Shown here one piece after another: positions 16,050-23,809 of a DNA stretch of 64,000 bases. Within the stretch, counting starts at the first letter, position 1; each line of letters opens with the position of its first letter. The notes beneath the pieces are model-generated. The model was not told the origin of the DNA, did no database searches, and saw nothing but the letters and a program-made list of their open reading frames with translations. The position numbers and the translations under genes were made by a program. Origin of the DNA: JANYCG01 sp031386665 (GTDB taxonomy: Bacteria > Pseudomonadota > Gammaproteobacteria > Burkholderiales > Burkholderiaceae_C); the NCBI GenBank assembly GCA_031386665.1, contig JANNCN010000038.1, positions 1-64,000 of the forward strand, written 5' to 3'.

Positions 16050-16883
16050 ATGACCGTCGTCTTTATCACCCTCGCTGCCACTCTATTCATTCAATTGGGC
16101 TATTTCTTGTGGAAGCTGTCGGCAGACGGGCAACCCAAAATTGGGGGGGAGCCAGTTTGGACGGTTATCAAAGCCTTGGTGACTGACTGGCGTTGGATGT
16201 TGGGGTTTTTTGCGACGAGTTTGGGATGGGTGCTGTTTGTTCAGGCCACGGCCTTGGGAGACATCAGTCTTGTGCAGCCGCTTATGTCGGCGGGCGACCT
16301 GTTGCTGGTCATTATGGCTGTGGTTTTTTTGAAGGAAAGGCTGGTCAGGCTGGAGTGGGCTGGCGTTTTGATGACCGTTTTGGGGGCGGTGGCATTGGCC
16401 TGGAATGTTGAGGATTCGCAAGTGACTTCCTTTGACAGCAAGAGATTGATGGTCTTGCTGGGCACGGTCATTGCCGCTGGCTTGGGTATGCTGCTCGCCA
16501 ATCGGCGCTCAGCACGGCCTGAGATTTTGCTGGCCTTGGTGGTCGGATTGTGTTTTGGCGCCGGGTCTGTGCTCACCAAAGCCATGACGGTTGCCTACGC
16601 GGGGCCCGGTCAAACCATCATGACTTGGGCAATTTTGGTCGATCCTCTTTTGTTGGCGGTCGTTTTGGCCAATGTGTTGGGGTTGGTGTTGTTGCAGGCG
16701 GCTTTTCAACGTGGGCGGGCTGCAGTCATTGTGCCGCTGCAGCTTGCCACGGCCAACGCCATCACCGTGCTGGCAGGTGTTGTGATCTTTGCAGAGCACA
16801 TAACGCCTTTGCGGGGTTTGGGCATTCTGCTAATTTTGGCTGGCACTGCCCTGCTGCACCTCAAACCTTCATCAGATCTTTAA
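16050..16883 (+). CDS. EamA/DMT family transporter
   Basis: A 277-residue integral membrane protein with about nine to ten hydrophobic helices and two repeated halves, as in the drug/metabolite transporter superfamily. Examples are LVQPLMSAGDLLLVIMAVVFLKERL (ending in the conserved KE..R of EamA proteins) in the first half and AVIVPLQLATANAITVLAGVVIFAEHITPLRGLGILLILAGTALL (split by charged loops) in the second. The substrate is unknown. Its 3' end overlaps the convergent nitroreductase gene by 23 bp. Confidence 0.85.
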   Translation: MTVVFITLAATLFIQLGYFLWKLSADGQPKIGGEPVWTVIKALVTDWRWMLGFFATSLGWVLFVQATALGDISLVQPLMSAGDLLLVIMAVVFLKERLVRLEWAGVLMTVLGAVALAWNVEDSQVTSFDSKRLMVLLGTVIAAGLGMLLANRRSARPEILLALVVGLCFGAGSVLTKAMTVAYAGPGQTIMTWAILVDPLLLAVVLANVLGLVLLQAAFQRGRAAVIVPLQLATANAITVLAGVVIFAEHITPLRGLGILLILAGTALLHLKPSSDL

Positions 16884-17931
16884 GGTCTTGCCGGATAGAC
16901 CGGCTGTGAGGGAGTTTGGATGTGCCCACCCGTGCGAAAAACCCGAAATGCTGGTTGGGTTGCGACTCAGTCAGGCGCTCAAAGTCAGTTGATAACCTCA
17001 AGGCATCATCAAAAAGAGATGCTTTGGCTGAGAATTTACGCCCCGCGCGGGCGTACCAGCGAAAAATCACGGGCGTCATTTCAGGCTGAAAATGCAAGCC
17101 TTGGGCAGCGGCTGTCAGCCAGATGCGTTGCACGGTTTCGCCGAGTTTGACCCAGTCTTCAAGTTGAGTGGGCGCGCGGTTGGGGCGCACCAGCAGATGT
17201 GCGGCGCAACAAACTGCAGGCAGCCAGTCCAGCTGGATGCGCGGCGGAATAGTGCCCAACAGGTATTTGTTGAAAAAGTCCACCCGCTCCCAACTCTCCA
17301 AAACAAATTTCATGAGTTTTGAAGTGGCGGGGTCGACGCCAACCGCTTGATCGGGAATGCGGTCTTTGCTGAAGCGGGCGTTCCATTCGATGATGTCGCG
17401 ATGCACGGGGTAGGCCTCAGGGCAGGTCAGGCGAATATGGGCACTGTTCCACAACAGTTTGGCTATTTTCAGGCGCTGACTTAAGGGTTCGAACAGCTCT
17501 ACCGTAAAATCTGGCCCTGCGGCGTTCAGCAGGGCTTGTCGCTGCAAGTCGGTAAGCGCCGTGGTCTGCATAGGTCGGCGTTGCACCGTGCGGGTGGTGA
17601 TGCTGGCAAACAACGGGTCTGGTTTGAGGGTGGGGTCGGGTGCCAGCGTGACGTCGTAAATTGGCGTGCGGTGTTCGCCACTGGAGGCGACAGTCCAGCT
17701 TGCTTTCAGGCCAAAAGACGTGGCCGCAATGCGCAATGTTTCAAGTAGCGCGCCGTGGGCAATATGGCCAGGGTGGCCATCAAAATCATACAAAACATGG
17801 TCTCGTGTGTCGTGACCGTGCACCCGAATCAAATAGTCACCCGCAACCTCAAGCCGCCACGGCTGCGTGTTGTCGCCGCTGGGGGCCCAACGAGCGAAAT
17901 CGAGAATTTGGCGTAAGGTGTCGCGGCTCAT
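16861..17931 (-). CDS. Nitroreductase-fold oxidoreductase
   Basis: A 356-residue FMN-dependent nitroreductase family protein. The N-terminal RWAPSGDNTQPWRL (residues 14-27) is the FMN phosphate-binding motif of the family. Later parts (around LVRPNRAPTQLEDWVKLGETVQRIWLTAAAQGL) match the second half-domain with the conserved helix before the flavin. It is longer than typical nitroreductases (about 200 aa) and resembles the long forms found beside E1-like enzymes. It is divergent from the ThiF-like gene at 18017 with only 85 bp between, so the two probably share regulation. A role in tailoring a peptide or metabolite is possible but not shown. Confidence 0.85.
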   Translation of the reverse strand: MSRDTLRQILDFARWAPSGDNTQPWRLEVAGDYLIRVHGHDTRDHVLYDFDGHPGHIAHGALLETLRIAATSFGLKASWTVASSGEHRTPIYDVTLAPDPTLKPDPLFASITTRTVQRRPMQTTALTDLQRQALLNAAGPDFTVELFEPLSQRLKIAKLLWNSAHIRLTCPEAYPVHRDIIEWNARFSKDRIPDQAVGVDPATSKLMKFVLESWERVDFFNKYLLGTIPPRIQLDWLPAVCCAAHLLVRPNRAPTQLEDWVKLGETVQRIWLTAAAQGLHFQPEMTPVIFRWYARAGRKFSAKASLFDDALRLSTDFERLTESQPNQHFGFFARVGTSKLPHSRSIRQDLKDLMKV

Positions 17932-18016
17932 GCCTTGGTACTATACCGAGATATGTTTGCAGGCGGCTTTTGCCTGAATCAATAGGCATCACAATTATTG
18001 GAATGCGAGGATCCCC

Positions 18017-18883
18017 ATGGCCAGCCCCATCACCTTTGACTACGACCGCGCCTTCTCCCGCAACATCGGCTGGGTCACGGTGGCAGAGCAAGCGCGGCTC
18101 AAGTCTGCGCGAATCGCGATTGCGGGTTTGGGCGGCGTGGGTGGCGCGCATTTGCTGACTTTGGCTCGATTGGGCATCAGCCATTTCAATATTTCTGATT
18201 TTGACGAGTTCGACGTTCACAATTTGAACCGCCAGGCGGGGGCTTTCATGCCGCATATGGGGCGCAAAAAGCTCGACACTATCGCGCAAATGGCCAAGGA
18301 CATCAACCCCGAGCTGGACTTGCGCCTTTTTCCCACCGGTGTCAAACCCGACAACGTGGACGACTTTTTGAAAGATGTTGATGTGTATGTGGACGGGTTG
18401 GATTTTTTTGCCCTGCCCGCGCGGCGTATGGTGTTTGCCAGGTGCCGTGAAATGGGCATTCCCGCACTGACGGCGGCGCCTTTGGGCATGGGTGTGGCTT
18501 TTTTGATGTTCAGCCCGACGGGCATGAGTTTTGAAGACTACTTCAAGGTCGAAGGGCATGACCATCACGAGCAATATGCCCGGTTCATTGCCGGTTTGTC
18601 GCCGGCCATGGTGCAGCGCAATTATTTGGTGGCTCCCGAAGCCGTCAATTTCAATGAAAAGCGCGGGCCGTCCACCATCATGGCCTGCGACCTGTGTGCG
18701 GGGGTCATGGGAACGTCGGTCTTGAAAGTTTTGTTGGGTCGCGGCAGCCTGAAAGCAGCCCCTTGGGGCCTGCATTTTGACGCTTACCACCAGACGCTCA
18801 AGCACACCTGGCGGCCTTTTGGCAACGCCAACCCGATCCAGCAACTGCTGTTGAGGTTTATTCGGCCAAGGGTAAGGGGGTAG
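18017..18883 (+). CDS. ThiF/E1-like adenylyltransferase
   Basis: A 288-residue E1-like adenylating enzyme (ThiF/MoeB/HesA superfamily). Residues 33-43 carry the nucleotide-binding IAIAGLGGVGG. SDFDEFDVHNLNRQ (about 60-73) contains the conserved Asp, Asn and Arg of the ATP site. A CDLC pair near residue 232 may bind zinc or act as an acceptor thiol. There is no obvious ubiquitin-like partner (ThiS/MoaD) nearby, so it is unlikely to be a thiamin or molybdopterin enzyme. The divergent nitroreductase neighbour recalls E1-nitroreductase associations known from predicted peptide-modifying systems. The start ATG has GAGGA upstream. Confidence 0.85.
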   Translation: MASPITFDYDRAFSRNIGWVTVAEQARLKSARIAIAGLGGVGGAHLLTLARLGISHFNISDFDEFDVHNLNRQAGAFMPHMGRKKLDTIAQMAKDINPELDLRLFPTGVKPDNVDDFLKDVDVYVDGLDFFALPARRMVFARCREMGIPALTAAPLGMGVAFLMFSPTGMSFEDYFKVEGHDHHEQYARFIAGLSPAMVQRNYLVAPEAVNFNEKRGPSTIMACDLCAGVMGTSVLKVLLGRGSLKAAPWGLHFDAYHQTLKHTWRPFGNANPIQQLLLRFIRPRVRG

Positions 18884-18918
18884 CCGAATTAGTCTTTGTT
18901 GGATTAAAATGTGCTCAC

Positions 18919-18928
18919 TGTAATTACA
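18919..18928. promoter_or_regulatory. Palindrome in the mazEF leader
   Basis: TGTAATTACA is a perfect 10-bp palindrome 12 bp upstream of the antitoxin ATG, close to TAAAAT (18905-18910), which could be a -10 box. AbrB/MazE-type antitoxins commonly repress their own promoters through such sites. This is a candidate operator only. Confidence 0.4.
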
Positions 18929-18940
18929 AGTATTAGATTG

Positions 18941-19219
18941 ATGTCAACCTCCAGCCTGTCTTACCCTCTCAAAATTGTTGCAATCGGGAATTCGCGTGGG
19001 ATTCGCCTGCCCCAAGTGCTGCTGAGGCGCTATGGTGTGGGCGAGCAAGTGATGGTGGAGGAGCGGCCTGAAGGTTTCTTGCTTCGTGGCGACTCGGCTG
19101 GCAAGGCTTCACTCAAACAAACCTTCACCGAGATGGCGCGCGAGCAGGCTGCCGGGCGGGAGGACTGGAGCGATCTTGAAGCCGCTGCGGCTGATGGCTT
19201 GGATGCCATCAAGTGGTAA
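18941..19219 (+). CDS. MazE/AbrB-type antitoxin
   Basis: A 92-residue SpoVT/AbrB-fold antitoxin. KIVAIGNSRGIRLPQVLLRRYGVGEQVMVEE, read across residues about 9-39, is the swapped-hairpin DNA-binding domain, with IGNSRGIRLP as its signature. The acidic, helical C-terminal tail (EDWSDLEAAAADGLDAIKW) would wrap the toxin. The ATG at 18941 is chosen over a GTG at 18911, which lies in the operator region. It overlaps the toxin gene by 7 bp. Confidence 0.9.
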   Translation: MSTSSLSYPLKIVAIGNSRGIRLPQVLLRRYGVGEQVMVEERPEGFLLRGDSAGKASLKQTFTEMAREQAAGREDWSDLEAAAADGLDAIKW

Positions 19220-19581
19220 CGCTCAAGGGAACAGCGCCTGTAAGTCAAAAGCCCAAGATTCAGCGCTTCGGCTTGTACTGGGCGCAACTTGACCCGACCC
19301 GGGGCAATGAAATTGCCAAGACTCGTCCCGTCGTGGTGGTCAGCCATGACGAAATGAACAAGCGTCTTGAAACCGTCGTAGTTTGCCCGCTCACTAGCCA
19401 ACTCCATCCTCATTGGGCAAGCCGCATCCAATGCAATTGCGACGGTGTGACCAGTGAAATTGCGGTTGACCAAATTCGCACAGTAAGCAAATCGCGATTG
19501 GGGAAGAGCTTGGGGGCAATTGACGGTCTAACCGTGCAGGCCTTGAAACAGACCATCGCGTTGTTGTACGTGAATGATTGA
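19213..19581 (+). CDS. MazF/PemK-type endoribonuclease toxin
   Basis: A 122-residue PemK/MazF-fold toxin that cuts mRNA. GLYWAQLDPTRGNEIAKTRPVVVVS (within residues 20-44) contains the conserved Arg and the RP motif, and a later VCPLTSQLHP and SEIAVDQIRTVSKSRLG match strands that hold catalytic Thr/Ser and Arg. The start is GTG at 19213, overlapping the antitoxin stop; a slightly longer N-terminus than usual suggests the true start could lie a few codons later. The gene is followed after 26 bp by the UDP-sugar epimerase on the same strand, so that enzyme may be cotranscribed with the toxin. Confidence 0.9.
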   Translation: MVTLKGTAPVSQKPKIQRFGLYWAQLDPTRGNEIAKTRPVVVVSHDEMNKRLETVVVCPLTSQLHPHWASRIQCNCDGVTSEIAVDQIRTVSKSRLGKSLGAIDGLTVQALKQTIALLYVND

Positions 19582-19607
19582 TTGGTCAAGCATGGCAAAA
19601 TTGCCGT

Positions 19608-20615
19608 ATGAAAATACTTTTGACAGGTGCGGCGGGCTTCATCGGCATGACAGCCGCGTTAAAGCTGCTAGCGCGTGGCGACGAGGTAGTGGGGTTGGAC
19701 AACCTGAATGACTACTATGACGTCACCCTGAAGCAAAGTCGACTGAACCGGCTGCTGTCTCAACCCAGGTTTCGCTTTGTCAAACTGGACGTGGCTGATC
19801 AGCCCGGCATGGCGGCTTTGTTTGCGGCCGAAAAGTTTGACCGTGTGATTCATCTTGCCGCCCAGGCCGGCGTGCGCTATTCGCTGCAAAACCCGCATGC
19901 CTATATAGAAAGCAATGTGCTGGGCTTTACCAATGTCCTAGAAGGCTGCCGCCACGCCAAGGTGCAGCATTTGGTTTATGCATCCAGCTCCAGCGTGTAC
20001 GGCGGCAACACCAAAATGCCGTTTTCAGAGCACGACAGCGTGGACCACCCCGTGAGTTTGTACGCTGCGACCAAAAAAGCCAATGAGCTGATGGCGCACA
20101 CCTACAGCCACCTGTTTGGTTTGCCTACCACGGGGCTGAGGTTTTTTACAGTGTATGGACCTTGGGGGCGGCCAGACATGGCGCTTTTTTTGTTCACCAA
20201 AGCCATTTTGGAGGGCCGCCCGATTGACGTGTTCAACCACGGCAACATGCAACGCGACTTCACGTTTGTCGACGACATTGTGGAAGGCGTGATCCGTGTG
20301 ATGGATCGAGTGGCGACGCCCGATGCCGCCTACGACGCCATCAAGGCCGACCCGGCCACCAGCAACGCGCCCTACCGAGTGTTCAATATTGGCAATAACA
20401 ACCCGGTGCCACTGCTGGATTTCATTGCCTGCATCGAAAACGCCATCGGCATCAAAGCCCAAAAAAACCTGCTGCCCCTGCAAGATGGCGATGTGCCCGC
20501 CACCTACGCCAACACCGATGCGCTGAACGACTGGGTGGGTTTTGTGCCTGGCACCAGCATCGACGTGGGAATTGGGCGATTTGTAGCCTGGTACCGGGAC
20601 TATTACAAGGTTTGA
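19608..20615 (+). CDS. NAD-dependent UDP-sugar epimerase (UDP-glucuronate 4-epimerase-like)
   Basis: A 335-residue extended SDR epimerase. GAAGFIG (residues 8-14) binds NAD, LDNLNDYYDVTLKQSRL is typical of the CapI/LspL UDP-glucuronate 4-epimerase group, and the active site has SSSSVYGG plus YAATK. FFTVYGPWGRPDMALFLFTKAILEGRPIDVFN is a further family signature. It would convert UDP-GlcA to UDP-GalA for polysaccharide synthesis, and the dehydrogenase at 32336 may supply uronic acid substrates. The ATG at 19608 is chosen because it starts directly before the glycine motif. Its stop is followed after 13 bp by repeat copy 2, whose palindrome can end transcription. Confidence 0.93.
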   Translation: MKILLTGAAGFIGMTAALKLLARGDEVVGLDNLNDYYDVTLKQSRLNRLLSQPRFRFVKLDVADQPGMAALFAAEKFDRVIHLAAQAGVRYSLQNPHAYIESNVLGFTNVLEGCRHAKVQHLVYASSSSVYGGNTKMPFSEHDSVDHPVSLYAATKKANELMAHTYSHLFGLPTTGLRFFTVYGPWGRPDMALFLFTKAILEGRPIDVFNHGNMQRDFTFVDDIVEGVIRVMDRVATPDAAYDAIKADPATSNAPYRVFNIGNNNPVPLLDFIACIENAIGIKAQKNLLPLQDGDVPATYANTDALNDWVGFVPGTSIDVGIGRFVAWYRDYYKV

Positions 20616-20628
20616 CGGCTTTTTGACG

Positions 20629-20748
20629 AAAAAAGAACCTGCAGGTTCTTTTTTTTTTCTAAAAACACCTCAAAGCGCCCAAATTATTCAACAAATAGGG
20701 CTCCAATTCCCGAATATATTCAATAGTTTGCTATTATTAATATAGCAA
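20629..20748 (+). repeat. Interspersed intergenic repeat, copy 2
   Basis: It begins with the 26-bp palindrome (20629-20654, core GAACCTGCAGGTTC with A6/T6 flanks and extra T), 13 bp after the epimerase stop, and ends with a hairpin with TTGCTAT and ATAGCAA arms (20728-20748). The stretch CGAATATATTCAATAGTTTG is shared with copy 1, while the middle is more diverged. The orientation matches copy 3. The palindrome followed by a T run looks like an intrinsic terminator for the epimerase transcript. Confidence 0.9.
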
Positions 20749-20812
20749 ATGTCTGCTGCGCTTCGTGTTTCAAGGTCGAATGCGCTTTTGCTTTTTTGAC
20801 TTGCCAATCCGA

Positions 20813-21310
20813 TCAACTTTGTTGTTGCCTCCAATGTTGAATCAGCGCTCGGGTGCCCGATTCGCACAAGTCCAGCACCCGCTCAAAACCTGCGACATTG
20901 CCGTAATACGGGTCGGGCACATCGTCAACCTCGGCGGCAACCATTGCAGTCGTCAAATCGCGTTGGCCAAAGCTCAAAAACAGCTTCAGTTTTGGCAAAT
21001 GCTGCAGAGGGCAGATTTTTTGCAAGGCCTTCAAATTGTCAGCGTCCATTGCCAAAATCAGATCAAACTTGTCAAAGTCTTGCGCCACCACGCGGCGCGC
21101 GCGGTGCCGACCCATTTCGTAGCCCCTGCGCAACAGCGCTGCAACTGCTCGCGGGTCAGGGCGCTCACCGGAGCCACTGGCGTGTGTGCCCGCGGAGTCA
21201 ATGCGAACGGCGGCGGCTAATTGAGCTTGCGCGAGTTGTTTCTCCAGCACGAACTGGGCCATGGGCGAGCGGCAGATGTTGCCCATGCAGACAATCAAGA
21301 CGTTGGTCAT
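20813..21310 (-). CDS. Low-molecular-weight protein-tyrosine phosphatase
   Basis: A 165-residue LMW-PTP of the Wzb/EpsP group. The N-terminal P-loop CMGNICRSP (Cys8 to Pro16) is the C(X)5R(S/T) catalytic signature, and DVPDPYYG near residue 120 carries the general-acid Asp. Such enzymes dephosphorylate the bacterial tyrosine kinase that controls polysaccharide chain length, here the kinase at 23810. The ATG at 21310 is chosen because it directly precedes the P-loop strand; an upstream in-frame start at 21448 would run across the promoter region of the divergent export gene. It is divergent from the export gene with 150 bp between. Confidence 0.93.
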   Translation of the reverse strand: MTNVLIVCMGNICRSPMAQFVLEKQLAQAQLAAAVRIDSAGTHASGSGERPDPRAVAALLRRGYEMGRHRARRVVAQDFDKFDLILAMDADNLKALQKICPLQHLPKLKLFLSFGQRDLTTAMVAAEVDDVPDPYYGNVAGFERVLDLCESGTRALIQHWRQQQS

Positions 21311-21460
21311 ATGACCCAATTTTAGGTGTGATTTTTTCACGGCTTTAGAGCGCCGTTGCCCATGCACCCTGTTGAAGTCATGGTTTTTGCAGGTAAATGC
21401 GTTATATTTGCCAATCACTTGAACCTTGGGTAGCCCAGCGGCTCGCAATTAGGACAAACC

Positions 21461-22099
21461 ATGAGAATTAACTTCGCTCCTTTGACGTCTATGGCCCGTT
21501 GGTCAGCGTTGCTAGCCGTTGCCGCATTGGCAGCAGGTTGCGCCAACTTCAACGCGCCGGTTTACCCTCCAGCTCCTGCCACCGCCGCCACGTCCGAATA
21601 CAACTACATCGTGGGGCCGGGTGACTCGCTCAACATCATTGTGTGGCGCAACCCAGAGCTGTCCATGTCAGTGCCAGTGCGGCCAGATGGTAAGCTGTCG
21701 ACCCCATTGGTTGACGAGCTGGTGGTTCAGGGCAAAACCTCTATCGAGATCGCCAGAGATGTTGAAAAGGCTTTGGCCAAGTTTGTGCGTGATCCGGTGG
21801 TCACAGTCATCGTCACCAGCTTTGTTGGGCCTTACAGCGAGCAAATTCGAGTTGTCGGCGAAGCTGCCAAACCCCAGTTCTTGCCTTACAAGCAAAAAAT
21901 GACCGTGCTCGACGTGATGATTGCCGTGGGCGGGTTGACAGATTTTGCCGATGGCAATTCGGCCGTGGTGGTGCGCGCATCGGAAGGCGACAAACGCTAC
22001 ACAGTGCGCCTGAAAGACTTGATCAAACGCGGCGACATTTCAGCTAACGTCGAGATGAAGCCGGGCGACGTGTTGATCATTCCTCAAGGTTGGTTCTAG
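21461..22099 (+). CDS. XrtA-system polysaccharide export lipoprotein (Wza-like)
   Basis: A 212-residue outer-membrane lipoprotein of the polysaccharide biosynthesis/export family. A signal peptide ends in the lipobox LAAGC (Cys near residue 27). YIVGPGDSLNIIVWRNPELSM starts the PES domain, and a SLBB-like domain with VVGEAAKPQFLPYKQKMTVLDVMIAVGG follows. It is shorter than Wza (about 380 aa), as is usual for the export protein of PEP-CTERM systems. It is the first gene of the XrtA core and works with the chain-length protein and kinase downstream. Confidence 0.93.
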   Translation: MRINFAPLTSMARWSALLAVAALAAGCANFNAPVYPPAPATAATSEYNYIVGPGDSLNIIVWRNPELSMSVPVRPDGKLSTPLVDELVVQGKTSIEIARDVEKALAKFVRDPVVTVIVTSFVGPYSEQIRVVGEAAKPQFLPYKQKMTVLDVMIAVGGLTDFADGNSAVVVRASEGDKRYTVRLKDLIKRGDISANVEMKPGDVLIIPQGWF

Positions 22100-22158
22100 G
22101 CTGCTTTGAGCCTGGCTTTGAGCAAGAGCTCGAACTTTTGGGTTTTCTAGCGGCATCA

Positions 22159-22181
22159 GTGTCTGTGTCTGACACAAACAC
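22159..22181. promoter_or_regulatory. 23-bp dyad between the export and chain-length genes
   Basis: TGTGTC-T-GACACA forms the core of a near-perfect inverted repeat in the 125-bp gap, 43 bp before the chain-length start. Outer arms GTGT/ACAC extend it with one mismatched pair. It has no T tail directly after it, so an operator is more likely than a terminator. A T run follows at 22191-22199. Confidence 0.45.
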
Positions 22182-22224
22182 CAAAATCACTTTTTTTTTC
22201 ACCAGACTGGACTGAAGATTTTTA

Positions 22225-23802
22225 ATGGATGAGTTACTCAATCAGTTGTCCGCGATTGCCCGAGGGGTCTGGAAGCACCGTTGGCCGGGCATCATGGTCG
22301 CCTGGGTGGTAGGTGCCATTGGTGCCGCCGTGGTGATGTGGGTGCCCGACAAGTATGAGGCCAGCGCCCGTATTTACGTGGACACCCAATCGATCTTGAA
22401 GCCCTTGATGTCAGGTTTGGCGGTGCAGCCCAATGTCGAGCAGCAAGTTGCTATGTTGAGCAGGACTTTAATCAGCCGCCCCAATGTCGAAAAACTCATC
22501 CGAATGGCGGATCTTGATTTGGGCGAAAAATCAAAAAGCGCGCAAGAAGAGCTGATTGAGCGCGTTACAAAGACGCTGCAAATCAAAAACACTGCCCGCG
22601 ACAATTTGTACACCTTGGGTTTTCGTGACCCCAACCCTGAAAAGGCCAAAAAGGTAGTTCAGTCATTGGTGTCGATTTTTGTCGAGTCGAGTTTGGGTGA
22701 CACCCGCAAAGACTCTGACACGGCCAAGAAATTTATTGATGACCAGATTAAGACTTACGTTGCCAAGCTCGAAGAGGCTGAAACCCGCCTCAAAGAGTTC
22801 AAGCTGCGCAATCTGGAGACCCAAACTGCTGACGGCAAAGACATGACCTCCCGCTTGGGCGAAATCAGCAACCAGCTCAACCAGGCCCGTTTAGAGCTGC
22901 GTGAAGCTGAAAACGCCAGAGATGCTGCCAAAAAGCAGCTTGACGCGGAAAAAAACCAAAGCGCCAGTGTCAGCTCCCGCAGTTTGTTGCAAGAATCTGC
23001 CTTGTCAGTCGCAACGCCTGAGATTGATTCACGCATTGATTCCCAAAAACGCAATCTTGATGCGTTGTTGCAACGGTTTACTGAGCAACACCCCGATGTC
23101 GTAATCATTCGGAAGCAACTCAAAGAGCTTGAGGAGCAGAAGCGCAAAGAGGTGGCAGAGCTGCGCAAAACCGCGATGGCGGCCCCCAGTGCAGCGCAGA
23201 CTAACTCAAGTTTGGCGGCCCAAGAGTTAGGCCGAATGCTGGCGACCACTGAAGTTCAGGTGGCTGGTTTACGGGCAAGGGTGGGTGAGTACGACTCTCG
23301 CTTCAAACGGGCCAAAGAAATGATGAAGACAGCGCCGCAAATTGAGTCTGAATACTCACAACTGAATCGCGACTACGCCATCAACAAAAAGAATTATGAA
23401 GATTTGGTGGCCAGGCGCGAATCGGCCGCCCTGTCGGGCGATTTGGAAGGCGCCTCAGGCATTGTGGACTTTCGGTTGATCGATCCACCAAGGGTGGATC
23501 CAAAACCCGTGTCACCCAATCGATTGTTGTTGATGCCTCTGGCTTTGCTGGCTGCGATTGCCGCCGGTTTGGCAACCGCGTTTGTCGCCAGTCAATTGCG
23601 CGCTGTGTTTTTTGATGCACGTTCCCTTCGCGACATGGCGGGACTGCCACTTCTGGGCGTTGTCACCTTGGTGGTCAATGACGGCATGAAGAAAAAAGAG
23701 CGGGCTGAGCTGACCAAATTTGTCATCGCGTCCGGCGGACTGATGGGTGTTTTTATCGCTGGAATCGGTGTTCTGGCCTTTTTGTCAGGTCGTGTGACAT
23801 GA
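22225..23802 (+). CDS. XrtA-system polysaccharide chain-length determinant (Wzc N-domain-like)
   Basis: A 525-residue inner-membrane polysaccharide co-polymerase. A Wzz-type N-terminus has a transmembrane helix at about residues 20-40, then VPDKYEASARIYVDTQSIL. A long periplasmic coiled-coil (about 160-370) is rich in Glu, Lys and Arg. The GNVR-like region, EYSQLNRDYAINKKNYEDLVARRESA, is near residue 380. A second transmembrane helix follows at about 435-455 and a third near 500-520. It regulates chain length together with the tyrosine kinase encoded 8 bp downstream. It is homologous to the chain-length proteins of PEP-CTERM loci. Confidence 0.94.
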   Translation: MDELLNQLSAIARGVWKHRWPGIMVAWVVGAIGAAVVMWVPDKYEASARIYVDTQSILKPLMSGLAVQPNVEQQVAMLSRTLISRPNVEKLIRMADLDLGEKSKSAQEELIERVTKTLQIKNTARDNLYTLGFRDPNPEKAKKVVQSLVSIFVESSLGDTRKDSDTAKKFIDDQIKTYVAKLEEAETRLKEFKLRNLETQTADGKDMTSRLGEISNQLNQARLELREAENARDAAKKQLDAEKNQSASVSSRSLLQESALSVATPEIDSRIDSQKRNLDALLQRFTEQHPDVVIIRKQLKELEEQKRKEVAELRKTAMAAPSAAQTNSSLAAQELGRMLATTEVQVAGLRARVGEYDSRFKRAKEMMKTAPQIESEYSQLNRDYAINKKNYEDLVARRESAALSGDLEGASGIVDFRLIDPPRVDPKPVSPNRLLLMPLALLAAIAAGLATAFVASQLRAVFFDARSLRDMAGLPLLGVVTLVVNDGMKKKERAELTKFVIASGGLMGVFIAGIGVLAFLSGRVT

Positions 23803-23809
23803 GTAAGCT

